Source: Actibacterium mucosum KCTC 23349 (GTDB lineage Bacteria > Pseudomonadota > Alphaproteobacteria > Rhodobacterales > Rhodobacteraceae). Taken from it: a stretch of 64,000 bases of DNA. The stretch lies in NCBI RefSeq assembly GCF_000647975.1, contig NZ_JFKE01000002.1:310001-374000 (forward strand), given 5' to 3'. Under the pieces are notes generated by a model. That model did no database searches. It saw only the letters and a list, made by a program, of their open reading frames with translations, and was not told the origin of the DNA. Positions within the stretch are counted from its first letter, which is position 1. Each line of letters opens with the position of its first letter. Below are positions 45,530 to 54,983 of this stretch, piece by piece. Made by a program: the position numbers and the translations under genes.

Positions 45530-45835
45530 CTATGCCTTCTTGTTGCCGGCGGCCACGCGATCTTTCATCAGGTGCGACGGCCGGAAGGTCAGAACCCGGC
45601 GGGGCGAAATGGGCACTTCCTCGCCCGTTTTCGGGTTGCGGCCCACGCGGGCGGCCTTGTCCCGCACCGAAAAGGTACCAAAGGACGAGATTTTGACGGT
45701 TTCGCCTTCCACCAGCGCATCCGACATGTGCTGCAGAACGGTCTCTACCAAAGTGGCCGATTCATTGCGCGACAATCCGACCTCGCGGAACACGGCCTCG
45801 CTCAGGTCCATTCGTGTCAATGTGCGTCCACTCAT
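45530..45835 (-). CDS. ihfA: Integration host factor, alpha subunit
   Basis: 101 residues. DNA-bending architectural protein; pairs with IHF-beta. Motifs: [49 protein letters not shown] (the DNA-minor-groove arm with conserved RNPKTG) and RVLTFRPS. The ATG at 45835 has GGAGG upstream; an ATG 12 bases earlier is in frame but lies in the RBS. Own promoter upstream (45864-45893) although fabH and plsX lie on the same strand. Confidence 0.95.
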   Translation of the reverse strand: MSGRTLTRMDLSEAVFREVGLSRNESATLVETVLQHMSDALVEGETVKISSFGTFSVRDKAARVGRNPKTGEEVPISPRRVLTFRPSHLMKDRVAAGNKKA

Positions 45836-45863
45836 CCCGGCCTCCATCCTAACCCGTTGAACG

Positions 45864-45893
45864 AAGATAGAGAGAAATGATTTTCCGAGTCAA
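45864..45893 (-). promoter_or_regulatory. Promoter of ihfA-merR
   Basis: On the minus strand TTGACT (45893-45888), an 18-base spacer and TATCTT (45869-45864) in an AT-rich 82-base gap between fabH and ihfA. The predicted start lies about 20 bases before the ATG. Confidence 0.55.
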
Positions 45894-45917
45894 TATCAAT
45901 GGCTTGCCGAAAGCTCT

Positions 45918-46889
45918 TTACCAGCGAAGAACCACTGCACCCCATGCCAGTCCGCCGCCAATCGCCTCGGTGACCAGCAAGTCACCCTGTTTGATCTGGC
46001 CGCGCTGCTTGCCCACGGACAACGCCAGCGGAATCGATGCCGCCGAAGTATTGCCGTGATCCTGTACGGTGACCACCACGTTATCCATCGACAGACCCAT
46101 CTTTTGGGCGGTGCCCTTGATGATCCGCAGATTGGCCTGGTGCGGCACGATCCAGTCCACGTCACCGGCCGACAGACCGGCGCGATCCAGCGCGCAATGC
46201 GCCGTCTGTGCCAGCTTTTCGACCGCATGGCGGAACACTTCGCGGCCCTGCATGCGCAGGTATCCGGTGTTGCGCTGCGACACGCCACCATCGACATAGA
46301 GAAGCTCGCGGTACGAACCGTCCGAGTTCAGATCGGTCGCCAGAACGCCGCGATCCTCGGGCGTACCCGCGCCTTCCTGGGCCTGCAGCACCAGCGCACC
46401 GGCACCATCGCCGAACAGAACGCAGGTGGCCCGGTCGGTAAAATCGATGATGCGGCTGAAGGTTTCGGCGCCGATCACCAGAACGCAATTTGCCTGGCCG
46501 GAACGGATCATCGCGTCGGCATTGGACAGGGCGTAAACGAAACCGGCGCAGACGGCTTGCACGTCAAAGGCAAAACCGCGCTTCATGCCAAGGGCGCTTT
46601 GGATCATCGTGCCGGCCGATGGAAAGGTCAGATCGGGGGTCGAGGTGGCCACGATGATCGCGTCCACGTCCTCCACGCTCAGGCCGGCGTCGTTCAGCGC
46701 GGCCTGTGCGGCCTTGGTTCCAATGATCGAGGTCGTTTCCCCTTCGGCCGCAAAGTGCCGGCGCTCGATCCCGGATCGTGCACGGATCCACTCATCGCTT
46801 GTATCAAGGGTCTTCTCAAATTCCGCGTTGGGAACGATGCGTTCGGGTAGGTAATGCCCCACACCCTTGACCACGGCGCGTGTTGTCAT
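45918..46889 (-). CDS. fabH: Beta-ketoacyl-ACP synthase III
   Basis: 323 residues. Starts fatty acid synthesis by condensing acetyl-CoA with malonyl-ACP. The Cys-His-Asn triad is intact: DVQAVCAGFVYAL (Cys about 113), WIVPHQANLRIIKG (His) and VQDHGNTSAASIPLA (Asn). GGGLAWGAVVLRW ends the chain in the canonical way. The ATG overlaps the plsX stop by 4 bases. Confidence 0.96.
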   Translation of the reverse strand: MTTRAVVKGVGHYLPERIVPNAEFEKTLDTSDEWIRARSGIERRHFAAEGETTSIIGTKAAQAALNDAGLSVEDVDAIIVATSTPDLTFPSAGTMIQSALGMKRGFAFDVQAVCAGFVYALSNADAMIRSGQANCVLVIGAETFSRIIDFTDRATCVLFGDGAGALVLQAQEGAGTPEDRGVLATDLNSDGSYRELLYVDGGVSQRNTGYLRMQGREVFRHAVEKLAQTAHCALDRAGLSAGDVDWIVPHQANLRIIKGTAQKMGLSMDNVVVTVQDHGNTSAASIPLALSVGKQRGQIKQGDLLVTEAIGGGLAWGAVVLRW

Positions 46890-47992
46890 GTTTTTTTATC
46901 GCCTTCGCGTAGTTCTTTCGGCGCATCTTGGCCTGACATTGCTGCAGATGCAACACGTGCCGCAAGACGTTCTGAAAAACCGCTCTGTGCCAATTGAAAT
47001 GCCAGCTTAACCGCCGCGGATACGCCCGTGGCGTCTGCCGAGCCGTGGGATTTCACCACGGTGCCGTTCAGCCCAAGGAAAACACCACCATTGACCCGGC
47101 GCGGGTCAATCCGCTTGGAAAAGCGCCGCATCGAGGTATAGGCCAACAGCGCGGCAATCCGTGACAGGGGCGAGAATTTGAAGGCCTTGCGCAGCAGGTC
47201 GCTGATCAGCTTGGCGGTCCCCTCGGCGGTTTTCAGGGCCACATTGCCGGTGAAACCGTCGGTGACAATCACGTCCACCTTGTCCGACGGAATATCGCCA
47301 CCTTCCACGAACCCGACAAAATCAAACTGGTTGCGCGCGGCGGCGTTCGCGATCAGATCGTGGGCCGCTTTCAGTTCGGCGCGCCCCTTATGTTCCTCGG
47401 TGCCTACGTTCAGCAGGCCAATCCGGGGCGTCTTCAGGTCCAGACCGTTGCGGGCATAAGAGGCACCCATCAGCGCGTATTGCAGCAGGTCATCGGCGTC
47501 GGCGCGAATATCGGCCCCCACGTCCAGCATGACGTTAAACCCGGTTTCAGACCGCGATGGCCACAGGCAGGCGATGGCGGGCCGGTTCACGCCGGGCAGC
47601 TTGCGCAGGCGGACCATGCTCAACGCCATCAACGCGCCGGTATTGCCACAACTGACGGCGACGGTCGCCTCGCCATTGCGCACGCTTTCCACCGCCGACC
47701 ACATGGACGTGCCCTTGCCGTGGCGCATCACGTGGCTGGGCTTGGCATCCATGGTCACCACGCCCTCGGCGTCGCGGATCTCGACCCGGCCGGCCAACGG
47801 CTTGCGCCGCGCTACGAGCCTCTCAAGCTCGGCGCGGGGGCCATGCAGGATAAATCGGATGTCAGGATTTTTCGCCGCCGAGCGGGAAATACCGGCCACA
47901 ACGGGGGCCGGCCCCTTGTCGCCGCCCATCGCGTCGACGGACAGCACAGTGCGCGCTGAGGCTTGGATCGTGATGTCAGAGTGATCGGACAT
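46886..47992 (-). CDS. plsX: Phosphate acyltransferase PlsX
   Basis: 368 residues. Makes acyl-phosphate from acyl-ACP for phospholipid synthesis. Motifs: TVLSVDAMGGDKGP at the N-terminus, AVSCGNTGALMALSM, VTDGFTGNVALKTAEG and VNGGVFLGLNGTVVKSHG. It lies in the rpmF-plsX-fabH gene order shared by many bacteria, coupling ribosome and membrane synthesis. 26 bases after rpmF. Confidence 0.96.
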   Translation of the reverse strand: MSDHSDITIQASARTVLSVDAMGGDKGPAPVVAGISRSAAKNPDIRFILHGPRAELERLVARRKPLAGRVEIRDAEGVVTMDAKPSHVMRHGKGTSMWSAVESVRNGEATVAVSCGNTGALMALSMVRLRKLPGVNRPAIACLWPSRSETGFNVMLDVGADIRADADDLLQYALMGASYARNGLDLKTPRIGLLNVGTEEHKGRAELKAAHDLIANAAARNQFDFVGFVEGGDIPSDKVDVIVTDGFTGNVALKTAEGTAKLISDLLRKAFKFSPLSRIAALLAYTSMRRFSKRIDPRRVNGGVFLGLNGTVVKSHGSADATGVSAAVKLAFQLAQSGFSERLAARVASAAMSGQDAPKELREGDKKT

Positions 47993-48018
47993 ACCAGCCC
48001 CGGCGCACAGGCAACGGC

Positions 48019-48225
48019 TTACGCTGCGTCTTCGTCCAGATCGATCTCGTCTGCCTGGGCAACAACCTCACGGTCGTCATAGTAACCGCAGGCGCCACAT
48101 ACGTGGTGGGGGCGCTTCAGTTCGCCGCAATTGGGGCATTCTGCCGGGTTGCCGGCAACCAGCGCGTCATGCGCACGGCGGTTGCCGCGGCGCGAACGTG
48201 TAACTCTGTTCTGTTGGACAGCCAT
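48019..48225 (-). CDS. rpmF: 50S ribosomal protein L32
   Basis: 68 residues. The N-terminus [20 protein letters not shown] and the zinc-ribbon cysteines [20 protein letters not shown] are diagnostic; the four-cysteine zinc form is retained (not the Cys-less paralogue). Followed by plsX after 26 bases. A 12-bp GGGCTTAAGCCC palindrome lies 20 bases before the start. Confidence 0.97.
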   Translation of the reverse strand: MAVQQNRVTRSRRGNRRAHDALVAGNPAECPNCGELKRPHHVCGACGYYDDREVVAQADEIDLDEDAA

Positions 48226-48375
48226 GTCTCAACCTCGATGCTAGGGGCTTAAGCCCATTGAATTTATTAGGGATCGAGCGACTTGGCCCCGTGTCAGGGC
48301 GTCGTCCCACCCAACGTGTAAACGAGGCCGGGAACATACAAAGATTCTGCGCCGACGCAACCCCTTATTGCGGGT

Positions 48376-48921
48376 TTATTCGCCTTCTTCTAGGCGTTTC
48401 TTCAGGTCCGCCAACCCCGCAAAGGGTTTTGCATCTTCGTCGCGCATCGGCGCTACGCCGTCACCGGCGAAAACCGCCTGGCCCAGCTCCGCCCCGTCGG
48501 CCCGCGGGTAAAGCGGCAGCGCAAGGGCCAGTGCCTCGGTGGCGAGGGTCAACAGGTTCAGTGATTCCGGGATAACCTCGCGGCTGTCATCGTCGGGCAT
48601 CTCTGCCTCTGATTCCTCGGGCAGCGGGTCGGCCTGGGCCGTATAAAGACGGGCCACCGGTTCGTCGATACGCGTGGTCACCGGTTCCAGCGTCACAACG
48701 CAGGGCTGCACCACCGTGGCCCCCAGCATGCCGGTCAGCTGCCAATCGGCCTTGCCCGCCGGGGTGATGCGGCCCTCGAACCGCACCTTGCGCAGGGCGT
48801 TCAGGCCCAGTTCTTCTCGCATGGTGGCGATCTGATCGGTGTTCGGTTCCACCAGAAATTCCTGCGCGTCACCGGCCGGAAAACGCCGGATATCAAGGAT
48901 GTGGTCCGGGTGCGCAGTCAT
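48376..48921 (-). CDS. DUF177 (YceD) protein, large ribosomal RNA accumulation protein family
   Basis: 181 residues. A DUF177 domain with LRKVRFEGRITPAGKADWQLTG and GATVVQPCVVTLEPVTTRID, the CxxxL signature of YceD. Linked to 23S rRNA accumulation and always near rpmF; here 150 bases upstream of it. Start at 48921 (MTAHPDHILDI) has GGAAC-type upstream purines; the upstream open frame lacks similarity. Divergent from bamE. Confidence 0.88.
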   Translation of the reverse strand: MTAHPDHILDIRRFPAGDAQEFLVEPNTDQIATMREELGLNALRKVRFEGRITPAGKADWQLTGMLGATVVQPCVVTLEPVTTRIDEPVARLYTAQADPLPEESEAEMPDDDSREVIPESLNLLTLATEALALALPLYPRADGAELGQAVFAGDGVAPMRDEDAKPFAGLADLKKRLEEGE

Positions 48922-48997
48922 GGCGGCGTTCCTTTCTTGATCAAATTGCGATCCTTCTATAAGCCGGATACGAGGCAAAAACCGGTAAGGCAAGGGG

Positions 48998-49462
48998 ATG
49001 GGTATGCAAATAGCCCGTGCAATGAAACGGCTCTCGGCAGGGATTGCAGCTCTTTCGCTGGCCGGTTGCGTGACTCTTGTTAACACCCATGGCTATGTCC
49101 CAAGCGAAGAGCAGCTGTCTGAACTTGTTGTGGGCGTTGATACCCGCGACAGCGTCGAAGACGTTGTTGGCCCGCCGGGTGCGTCGGGCGTTTTGCGGGA
49201 CGAGCGGTGGTATTACATCAGTTCGACCTTCCACACCCGTGCGGCACTGGCCCCCAAGGAAGTGGAGCGCGAGCTGGTGGCGATTTCCTTCGATGAAGAA
49301 GGCACCATCACCAATATCGAACGTTTCGGTCTTGAGGACGGTCAGGTCATCGCACTGAACCGCCGTGTGACGGATGACAACGTAAAAGGCGTGTCGTTCA
49401 TCCGCCAGCTGCTGGGCAACCTGGGCAACTTTGCCGCGGATCAGTTCTTCGACGACGTCTAA
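48998..49462 (+). CDS. bamE: Outer membrane assembly lipoprotein BamE (SmpA/OmlA)
   Basis: 154 residues (ATG at 48998; a second in-frame ATG at 49004 has better spacing from the GGGG RBS, and a third at 49022 starts MKRLSAG). Lipoprotein signal ending in the lipobox SLAGC, then the BamE fold ([43 protein letters not shown]). Part of the BAM complex that inserts beta-barrel proteins. Its stop overlaps the convergent msrB by 4 bases. Confidence 0.9.
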   Translation: MGMQIARAMKRLSAGIAALSLAGCVTLVNTHGYVPSEEQLSELVVGVDTRDSVEDVVGPPGASGVLRDERWYYISSTFHTRAALAPKEVERELVAISFDEEGTITNIERFGLEDGQVIALNRRVTDDNVKGVSFIRQLLGNLGNFAADQFFDDV

Positions 49463-49857
49463 GCGTCGTCGTCTTCCCTGAATTCCAACGCGACGCCGTT
49501 GATGCAATACCGCATGCCGGTTGGGGCAGGGCCGTCAGGGAAGACATGGCCCAAATGGGCGTCGCATTGATTGCAATGCACCTCGGTCCGCCGCATGAAC
49601 CAGCTGTTGTCTGCCTGCTCGCCAACCATGTCTTCAACCGGGGCAAAGAAACTGGGCCAGCCGGTGCCGCTTTCGAACTTGGTGGCCTGGTCAAACACCG
49701 CCGCGCCACAGCAAACGCAGTGGAACATGCCGGGCGTTTTCGGGAAATTGTCGTGGGTAAAGGCGCGCTCGGTGCCGTGCTTGCGCGTGACTTTGTAGGC
49801 AAGGGGTGACAATTGTTGTTGCCATTCCGTGTCGGATTTTTTGACCTTTTCCGTCAT
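49459..49857 (-). CDS. msrB: Peptide-methionine (R)-S-oxide reductase
   Basis: 132 residues, canonical cytosolic MsrB. Zinc CxxC pairs HCVCCGAAV and [11 protein letters not shown], the substrate motif [11 protein letters not shown] and the catalytic cysteine in [13 protein letters not shown] are all intact. Reduces methionine-R-sulfoxide in proteins. This is the orthodox counterpart of the altered, exported MsrB-like protein at 19664. Start at 49857 ([16 protein letters not shown]); the long upstream open frame has no similarity. Confidence 0.95.
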   Translation of the reverse strand: MTEKVKKSDTEWQQQLSPLAYKVTRKHGTERAFTHDNFPKTPGMFHCVCCGAAVFDQATKFESGTGWPSFFAPVEDMVGEQADNSWFMRRTEVHCNQCDAHLGHVFPDGPAPTGMRYCINGVALEFREDDDA

Positions 49858-49959
49858 TTCCACCTCGGTTTTGTCAAATTTCTGTAACGCCTTGTGTGTT
49901 ACGGCGCGCAAAACCATATGTAGGCGAACGGTGTAATCCGTCCAATGCCGGAGGAGCAG

Positions 49960-50703
49960 ATGGCAAGACTTTCCTTGCGCAAAGGGCGCTACGTGGCGCG
50001 GTTGGCCGAAGGCCCGGCCGATGTTTTGGCCGCACAGCAACTGCGAACCTTGACCTTCCGCGGCGAAGGGGCGGTGCTGGACACCGACGCGTTCGACACG
50101 ATCTGCCAGCATGTGCTGGTGGAAGAAACGCGGACAGGGCGGCTGGTTTGTTGTTTCCGGTTGCTGCCTTTGCAGGGTGGGGCCGAGATCGAGCACAGCT
50201 ATTCCGCGCAATATTACGAATTGTCAGGGCTACACGGGTTCGAAGGACCGCTGGTCGAGATGGGCCGGTTCTGCATTCACCCGGACGTCAAGGACCCCGA
50301 CGTGCTGCGCGTGGCCTGGGGTGCGATGACCAAGTTCGTCGATGACCAGAATGTAGAGCTGTTGTTTGGCTGCTCGTCGTTCCAGGGCACCGAGGCCGAT
50401 GACTATATGGATGCCTTTGCGCTGCTTAAGGACAAGCACCTGGCGCCCAAACGGTTCCTGCCGCGTATCAAGGCGCCCAACGTGTTCAAATTTGCGCAGA
50501 AGTTGCGGCGCAATAAACCCGATGCCAAGCGGGCGCTGGTGGGCATGCCGCCGCTGTTGCGTACCTATCTGATGATGGGCGGCTGGGTCAGCGACCACGC
50601 GGTGGTAGACCGCGACCTGAACACCCTGCACGTGTTCACCGGGTTGGAGATCAACGCCATCCCGCCTTCGCGCAAACGCCTGTTGCGCGCCACGGCGGGC
50701 TAA
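49960..50703 (+). CDS. olsB: L-ornithine N-alpha-acyltransferase (ornithine lipid synthesis)
   Basis: 247 residues, GNAT-like acyltransferase of the OlsB family. Transfers a 3-hydroxyacyl chain from ACP to ornithine to form lyso-ornithine lipid. Motifs: [49 protein letters not shown] and [13 protein letters not shown] chose the ATG at 49960, preceded by GGAGGAGCAG; an ATG 15 bases earlier would place the RBS in the coding sequence. No olsA is adjacent, so the second acyltransferase lies elsewhere. Confidence 0.92.
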   Translation: MARLSLRKGRYVARLAEGPADVLAAQQLRTLTFRGEGAVLDTDAFDTICQHVLVEETRTGRLVCCFRLLPLQGGAEIEHSYSAQYYELSGLHGFEGPLVEMGRFCIHPDVKDPDVLRVAWGAMTKFVDDQNVELLFGCSSFQGTEADDYMDAFALLKDKHLAPKRFLPRIKAPNVFKFAQKLRRNKPDAKRALVGMPPLLRTYLMMGGWVSDHAVVDRDLNTLHVFTGLEINAIPPSRKRLLRATAG

Positions 50704-50807
50704 AGCCTCTGTCGACCTCTCGCGACCGAAACCTCCGGGCCCTGATCGGGGCGCGCTGGTTGCCTGCACCGTTGTGAAATCCGCTTGCGGTCAGGTCGCG
50801 GATATGC

Positions 50808-50824
50808 ATGTTACCTTATAACAT
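50808..50824 (+). promoter_or_regulatory. Zur-like operator upstream of the COG0523 GTPase
   Basis: ATGTTACCTTATAACAT: 6-bp arms ATGTTA/TAACAT around 5 bases, 20 bases before the ATG. The layout and AT-rich dyad resemble alphaproteobacterial Zur boxes that control zinc-sparing COG0523 proteins. A TATAAC (50817-50822) within it may be the -10 box. Confidence 0.55.
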
Positions 50825-50844
50825 AGAAAGCAGCAGGTTTTCCC

Positions 50845-52050
50845 ATGCCCCTAGATCAACGTCTTCCCGTGACCGTTTTGTCTGGTTTCCTCGGAGCCGG
50901 CAAAACCACCCTGATGAACCACGTCCTGAACAACCGTGACGGTTTGCGCGTGGCGGTCATCGTCAACGACATGTCCGAAGTGAATATCGACAGCGACCTG
51001 ATCCAGGCTGGTGTGGATCTGCAGCGGGGCGAGGAAAAGCTGGTCGAGATGACCAATGGCTGCATTTGCTGCACCCTGCGCGACGATCTTTTGCAGGAGG
51101 TGCGCCGGCTGGCCGAAGAGGGCAAGTTCGACTATCTGCTGATCGAAAGCACCGGCGTGTCCGAGCCGCTGCCGGTTGCTGCCACCTTTGCCTTCCGCGA
51201 TGAAGAGGGTGAGGCGCTGTCGGATGTGGCCCGGCTGGACACGATGGTCACCGTGGTGGATGCGGCGAACCTGCTGAACGACTATGCCTCGCATGACTTT
51301 CTTGCCGACCGCGGCGAATCCCTGCCCGAGGGCGACGACCGCACACTGGTTCACCTGCTGACCGACCAGATCGAGTTTGCCGATGTGATCGTGCTGAACA
51401 AGGCCGAAACCGCCGGGCCCGAGCGTCTGGACGCCGCGCGCAAGATCATCAAGTCGCTGAACCCCGATGCCAAGATGATCGAGGCCGATTACTCCAAGGT
51501 CGACAACAAGCTGATCTTTGACACCGGCCTGTTTGACTTCGACCGCGCGCACGAACATCCGCTTTGGGCCAAGGAGCTGTATGGCTTTGCCGACCACATC
51601 CCCGAGACCGAGGAATACGGCGTCTCCTCTTTTGTCTACCGCGCCCGCAAGCCGTTCGACCCCGCCCGCCTGCACGGCGTTCTGAACGGTGCGCTGCCCG
51701 GCGTTATCCGCGCCAAAGGGCATTTCTGGATCGGTACGCGGCCCAAATGGGTGGCCGAGTTCTCGCTGGCCGGCGCGCTGTCCTCGGTCAGCCCGCTGGG
51801 CGGCTGGTGGGCCTCGGTCCCGCGCGATCGCTGGCCGACCGACCCCGAGATGATCGCCCAGATGACCCAGCATTGGGAAGAACCCTGGGGCGACCGCCGC
51901 CAGGAACTGGTCTTTATCGGCTCGGGCATGGACAAAGAGGCGATCACCGCCTCGCTGGATGCCTGCTTGATCGACGCCAGCGATTATGACCCCGACGCAT
52001 GGGCGGGCCTGGACGATCCGTTCCCGCAATGGGGCCGTCAGCAGGCATGA
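50845..52050 (+). CDS. CobW/COG0523 GTP-binding metallochaperone (probable zinc type)
   Basis: 401 residues. P-loop [17 protein letters not shown] (residues 12-28), the metal-binding [12 protein letters not shown] (CxCC) at about 72-83, a base-recognition motif VLNKAE, and a C-terminal CobW_C domain. These GTPases deliver metal ions to client proteins. The Zur-like palindrome just upstream points to zinc and to expression under zinc limitation, like ZigA/YciC. Co-translated (ATGA) with the small DUF6525 protein. Confidence 0.9.
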   Translation: MPLDQRLPVTVLSGFLGAGKTTLMNHVLNNRDGLRVAVIVNDMSEVNIDSDLIQAGVDLQRGEEKLVEMTNGCICCTLRDDLLQEVRRLAEEGKFDYLLIESTGVSEPLPVAATFAFRDEEGEALSDVARLDTMVTVVDAANLLNDYASHDFLADRGESLPEGDDRTLVHLLTDQIEFADVIVLNKAETAGPERLDAARKIIKSLNPDAKMIEADYSKVDNKLIFDTGLFDFDRAHEHPLWAKELYGFADHIPETEEYGVSSFVYRARKPFDPARLHGVLNGALPGVIRAKGHFWIGTRPKWVAEFSLAGALSSVSPLGGWWASVPRDRWPTDPEMIAQMTQHWEEPWGDRRQELVFIGSGMDKEAITASLDACLIDASDYDPDAWAGLDDPFPQWGRQQA

Positions 52051-52319
52051 CGGGGCGCAACCACCGGTCGGCCCTGCGCAAACGCCGGGCCGTGCCGCTG
52101 CACCGGTTCGACCAGTTACCGCCCGAGCTGCGGCGCTGGTTGCAGGATGCCGCCCTGCCATGGAGCGTCGCGCAGGCGGAACGCATCTGGTCCAAGGCCC
52201 TGCGCGAAACCGGCGGCAACCGGGCGCAGGCGCTGGCGCGGCTGGACCGCGCGCAGGCCAGCGCCATGGCCCGCGATGCCCGCGCCATTTGGGGCGACGG
52301 ATATCCTGCGCCCCATTGA
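52047..52319 (+). CDS. DUF6525 family small protein
   Basis: 90 residues: basic N-terminus ([16 protein letters not shown]), [20 protein letters not shown], and an Arg/Ala-rich helical C-terminus ending in [10 protein letters not shown] recognise it as the uncharacterised DUF6525 family of Rhodobacterales. ATG overlaps the COG0523 stop by 4 bases, so it may share its zinc-linked regulation. No zinc ligands are obvious. Confidence 0.7.
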   Translation: MTGRNHRSALRKRRAVPLHRFDQLPPELRRWLQDAALPWSVAQAERIWSKALRETGGNRAQALARLDRAQASAMARDARAIWGDGYPAPH

Positions 52320-52350
52320 CCTTGCGCCCCCAACGGGCTAGCCCGCCGAT

Positions 52351-54162
52351 ATGGCACGCGCACCGGTTCTTCAACTCTCCGACATCTCTTTGACCTTTGG
52401 CGGCGACCCCGTGTTCGACGCGCTGGACCTTGTGGTGCAGCCGGGTGATCGCGTGGCGCTGGTGGGGCGCAACGGGTCGGGCAAATCCACCCTGATGAAG
52501 GTCATGGCCGGGCTGGTTGAACCTGATCGCGGCACCCGAGTTGTCTCGCCCGGCATCTCGGCGGGGTATATGGAGCAAGACCCGGATATGGCCGGCTTTG
52601 CCACGCTGGGCGATTTCGCCGCCCACGCGCTGGACCCCGGCGAGGCGTATAAGGTCGAGATGGTGGCCGAGGGGCTGAAATTTGACCCCGCCACTGCCGT
52701 TACGGCCGCCTCGGGCGGTGAACGCCGCCGCGCCGCGCTGGCCAAGCTGATGGCCGAAGCGCCCGAACTGATGCTGCTGGACGAGCCCACCAACCATCTG
52801 GATATCGAGGCCATCGCCTGGCTGGAGCGCCACCTGGCCGACACCCGTGCCTCGTTTGTGCTGATCAGCCACGACCGCGCCTTTCTGCGCGCCCTGACGC
52901 GCGCCACCCTGTGGATTGATCGCGGACAGGTGCGGCGCCAGGAACAGGGGTTCGAGCGGTTCGAGGCCTGGCGCGACAAAACCTGGGAAGAAGAAGACCT
53001 GGCTCGCCACAAGATGGATCGCAAGATCAAGGCCGAGGCGCGATGGGCCGTCGAAGGCATCAGCGCCCGCCGCAAACGCAACATGGGCCGGGTGCGCGCC
53101 CTGCAGGATCTGCGCGCCGAACGCGCCGCGATGATCCGTCGGCAGGGCACCGCGGCGCTGGCACTCGACAGCGGGCAGAAATCCGGCAAGCGGGTAATCG
53201 ACGCGCGCGGCATCTCAAAATCTTTCGACGACCGGCGCATCCTTGCGCCCTTCGACCTGCGAGTGTTGCGCGGTGATCGCGTGGCCTTTGTCGGCCCTAA
53301 CGGGGTGGGCAAAACCACGCTGCTGAAGATGCTGACCGGTGAGGTGGCGCTCGACACCGGCACCGTCACCCATGGCACCAATCTGGAACTGGCCGTGTTC
53401 GATCAGAACCGCGCGCAGCTGGACCCCAACCTGTCGCTGTGGGACAGCCTGACCACCGCGCCCGGCATGGCCGTGTCAGGGCAGGCCGATCAGGTGATGG
53501 TGCGCGGCGTGGCGCGGCACGTGGTGGGGTACCTCAAAGATTTCCTCTTTGACGACGCGCAGGTGCGGGCGCCTGTCCGGTCGCTGTCGGGTGGTGAAAA
53601 GGCGCGGCTGTTGCTGGCGCGTCTGATGGCGCAGCCATCGAACTTGTTGGTGTTGGACGAACCCACCAACGATCTGGACATCGAAACGCTGGACCTGCTG
53701 CAGGACCTGCTCAGTGACTATGACGGCACCGTTCTGGTGGTCAGCCACGACCGTGATTTTCTGGACCGCGTCGCCACGATCACCATCGCGATGGAAGGCG
53801 ACGGCAAGGCCACAACCTATGCCGGCGGCTGGTCCGATTACCGCGACCAGCGGGGCGAAGAGTTTAAAAAACCGGTCGCCGAGGCCCCCAAAACTTTAAA
53901 AAAGACGTTAAAGTCTGCGCCCAAACCGGCCGAGGCCGAGGGGCTGAGTTTCACCGAGAAACACCGGCTGGAGGCGCTGCCCGCGATCATCGAACGGCTG
54001 GAGGCCGAGATCGCCAAGCTGGAAGAGTTTCTGATGGATCCCGAGCTGTTCACTAAGGAGCCTGTCAAGTTTAAGAAAGCCACCGAAGCCCTTGTAGAAA
54101 GACAGGAAAACCTGTCTGCAGCCGAAGAGGAATGGCTGGAGCTGGAAGAAAAAGCCAGCTAA
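52351..54162 (+). CDS. ABC-F family ATPase (Uup-like)
   Basis: 603 residues, two ABC domains and no membrane segment. First domain: Walker A GRNGSGKST, signature SGGERRR, Walker B MLLDEPTNHLD. Second: GPNGVGKTT, SGGEKAR, VLDEPTNDLD. A coiled-coil C-terminus (about 540-603, RLEALPAIIERLEAEIAKLEE) resembles the Uup DNA/ribosome-binding tail. ABC-F proteins act on the ribosome in translation quality control. Begins 31 bases after DUF6525; ends tail to tail with the next gene. Confidence 0.92.
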   Translation: MARAPVLQLSDISLTFGGDPVFDALDLVVQPGDRVALVGRNGSGKSTLMKVMAGLVEPDRGTRVVSPGISAGYMEQDPDMAGFATLGDFAAHALDPGEAYKVEMVAEGLKFDPATAVTAASGGERRRAALAKLMAEAPELMLLDEPTNHLDIEAIAWLERHLADTRASFVLISHDRAFLRALTRATLWIDRGQVRRQEQGFERFEAWRDKTWEEEDLARHKMDRKIKAEARWAVEGISARRKRNMGRVRALQDLRAERAAMIRRQGTAALALDSGQKSGKRVIDARGISKSFDDRRILAPFDLRVLRGDRVAFVGPNGVGKTTLLKMLTGEVALDTGTVTHGTNLELAVFDQNRAQLDPNLSLWDSLTTAPGMAVSGQADQVMVRGVARHVVGYLKDFLFDDAQVRAPVRSLSGGEKARLLLARLMAQPSNLLVLDEPTNDLDIETLDLLQDLLSDYDGTVLVVSHDRDFLDRVATITIAMEGDGKATTYAGGWSDYRDQRGEEFKKPVAEAPKTLKKTLKSAPKPAEAEGLSFTEKHRLEALPAIIERLEAEIAKLEEFLMDPELFTKEPVKFKKATEALVERQENLSAAEEEWLELEEKAS

Positions 54163-54749
54163 GCCCGCGCCCGAAACCCGCCCCGCAACGCCCGGACATT
54201 TGGTTCTGGGGTCAGAACGGTGACGATCTGGGTGCCGGGCGCTGTCAGGGGTTCCGCGTAACCATCTGGAAAATAAGGGAAAAACTGTCCTTGCAGCAAC
54301 AGGCAAGGCTGCCCGTCCCACAACACGAACACCCCGTCCGGCAGGTCCCCGATCCGCGCCTCGTACGTCACTTGCCGCCGGTCCCGCGTCACCCGCGCCG
54401 GGTGCAACAGCGCATCAATCTGCGGCGCGCTCAGCTTTTTGTCCGGCGACAAGGCCGCGCGGTAGGCGTTGAAATCAGCCCGCCGACACTCGGCACAGGG
54501 CCGGTGCCCGGCGGCCAGCGCTACGAATTCATCCAAGAAAAACAACTCGGTATAGCGGTTTGGTGACATGACCTTGCGGTGCCGGCCCTTGAAATCCAAA
54601 ACACATGTAATCCACGCCTTGTGTCGCCACCGCGCCACGCCGAACCTCTGATCGGCCCCGTGCAGGATGCCCCGGTTGCCCATCAGCGTCCCCCGCGCGG
54701 GATGGGCGATGATCTGGCCTTCGGGGGTGACACGGTTCTGCAACGGCAT
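54159..54749 (-). CDS. Conserved protein with RPCAECR motif, function unknown
   Basis: 196 residues without signal or membrane segments. Stretches of note: GQIIAHPARGTLMGNRGILH, ELFFLDEFVALAAGHRPCAECRRADFNAY (a CxxC-type motif reminiscent of Ada zinc-binding or small zinc ribbons) and GVFVLWDGQPCLLLQG. I do not recognise a named family with certainty. Start at ATG 54749; the frame opens at a TTG two codons earlier. The end overlaps the ABC-F gene by 4 bases. Confidence 0.65.
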   Translation of the reverse strand: MPLQNRVTPEGQIIAHPARGTLMGNRGILHGADQRFGVARWRHKAWITCVLDFKGRHRKVMSPNRYTELFFLDEFVALAAGHRPCAECRRADFNAYRAALSPDKKLSAPQIDALLHPARVTRDRRQVTYEARIGDLPDGVFVLWDGQPCLLLQGQFFPYFPDGYAEPLTAPGTQIVTVLTPEPNVRALRGGFRARA

Positions 54750-54899
54750 GACCAAAGCCTACGCGGTAAGGCGCGGTGGTCAACTGGCAAGGGTGCAGCC
54801 CTCACTTCTGCGTGTTGCGGCGGATAATGGCCGAGCAAAATCAACGCTTTGAGCCAATTCCGGCCGTTTCGTCGGCGGGGATTTGCCGGGGGATTGTTC

Positions 54900-54913
54900 C
54901 CTTTGCGCAAAGG
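54900..54913. promoter_or_regulatory. Palindrome upstream of the outer-membrane barrel gene
   Basis: CCTTTGCGCAAAGG is a perfect 14-bp palindrome about 70 bases before the ATG, in the 234-base gap. The TTTGCGCAAA core resembles operators of short-chain fatty-acid or acetate-type regulators, but the regulator is unknown. The rest of the gap shows no gene. Confidence 0.4.
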
Positions 54914-54955
54914 CACAGATTGCGCCCCATGCCGTGCAACCGGCCTCAACAACAC

Positions 54956-54971
54956 ACCCGCCTGTGCGGGT
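54956..54971 (+). promoter_or_regulatory. Hairpin next to the ribosome-binding site of the barrel gene
   Basis: ACCCGC, loop CTGT, GCGGGT, ending one base before the AAAGGAG ribosome-binding site. Such 5' stem-loops can stabilise abundant outer-membrane protein mRNAs or tune translation. Confidence 0.4.
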
Positions 54972-54983
54972 AAAGGAGCAGAC

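Noticed and set aside
48245-48256. GGGCTTAAGCCC palindrome upstream of rpmF
   Set aside because: Only 12 bp with no promoter context; not enough to call a site.
50851-53010. 719-codon open frame on the minus strand opposite the COG0523 and ABC-F genes
   Set aside because: It is a GC-driven shadow of two genes with unmistakable motifs; its translation is Gly/Gln/His/Arg-rich without domains.
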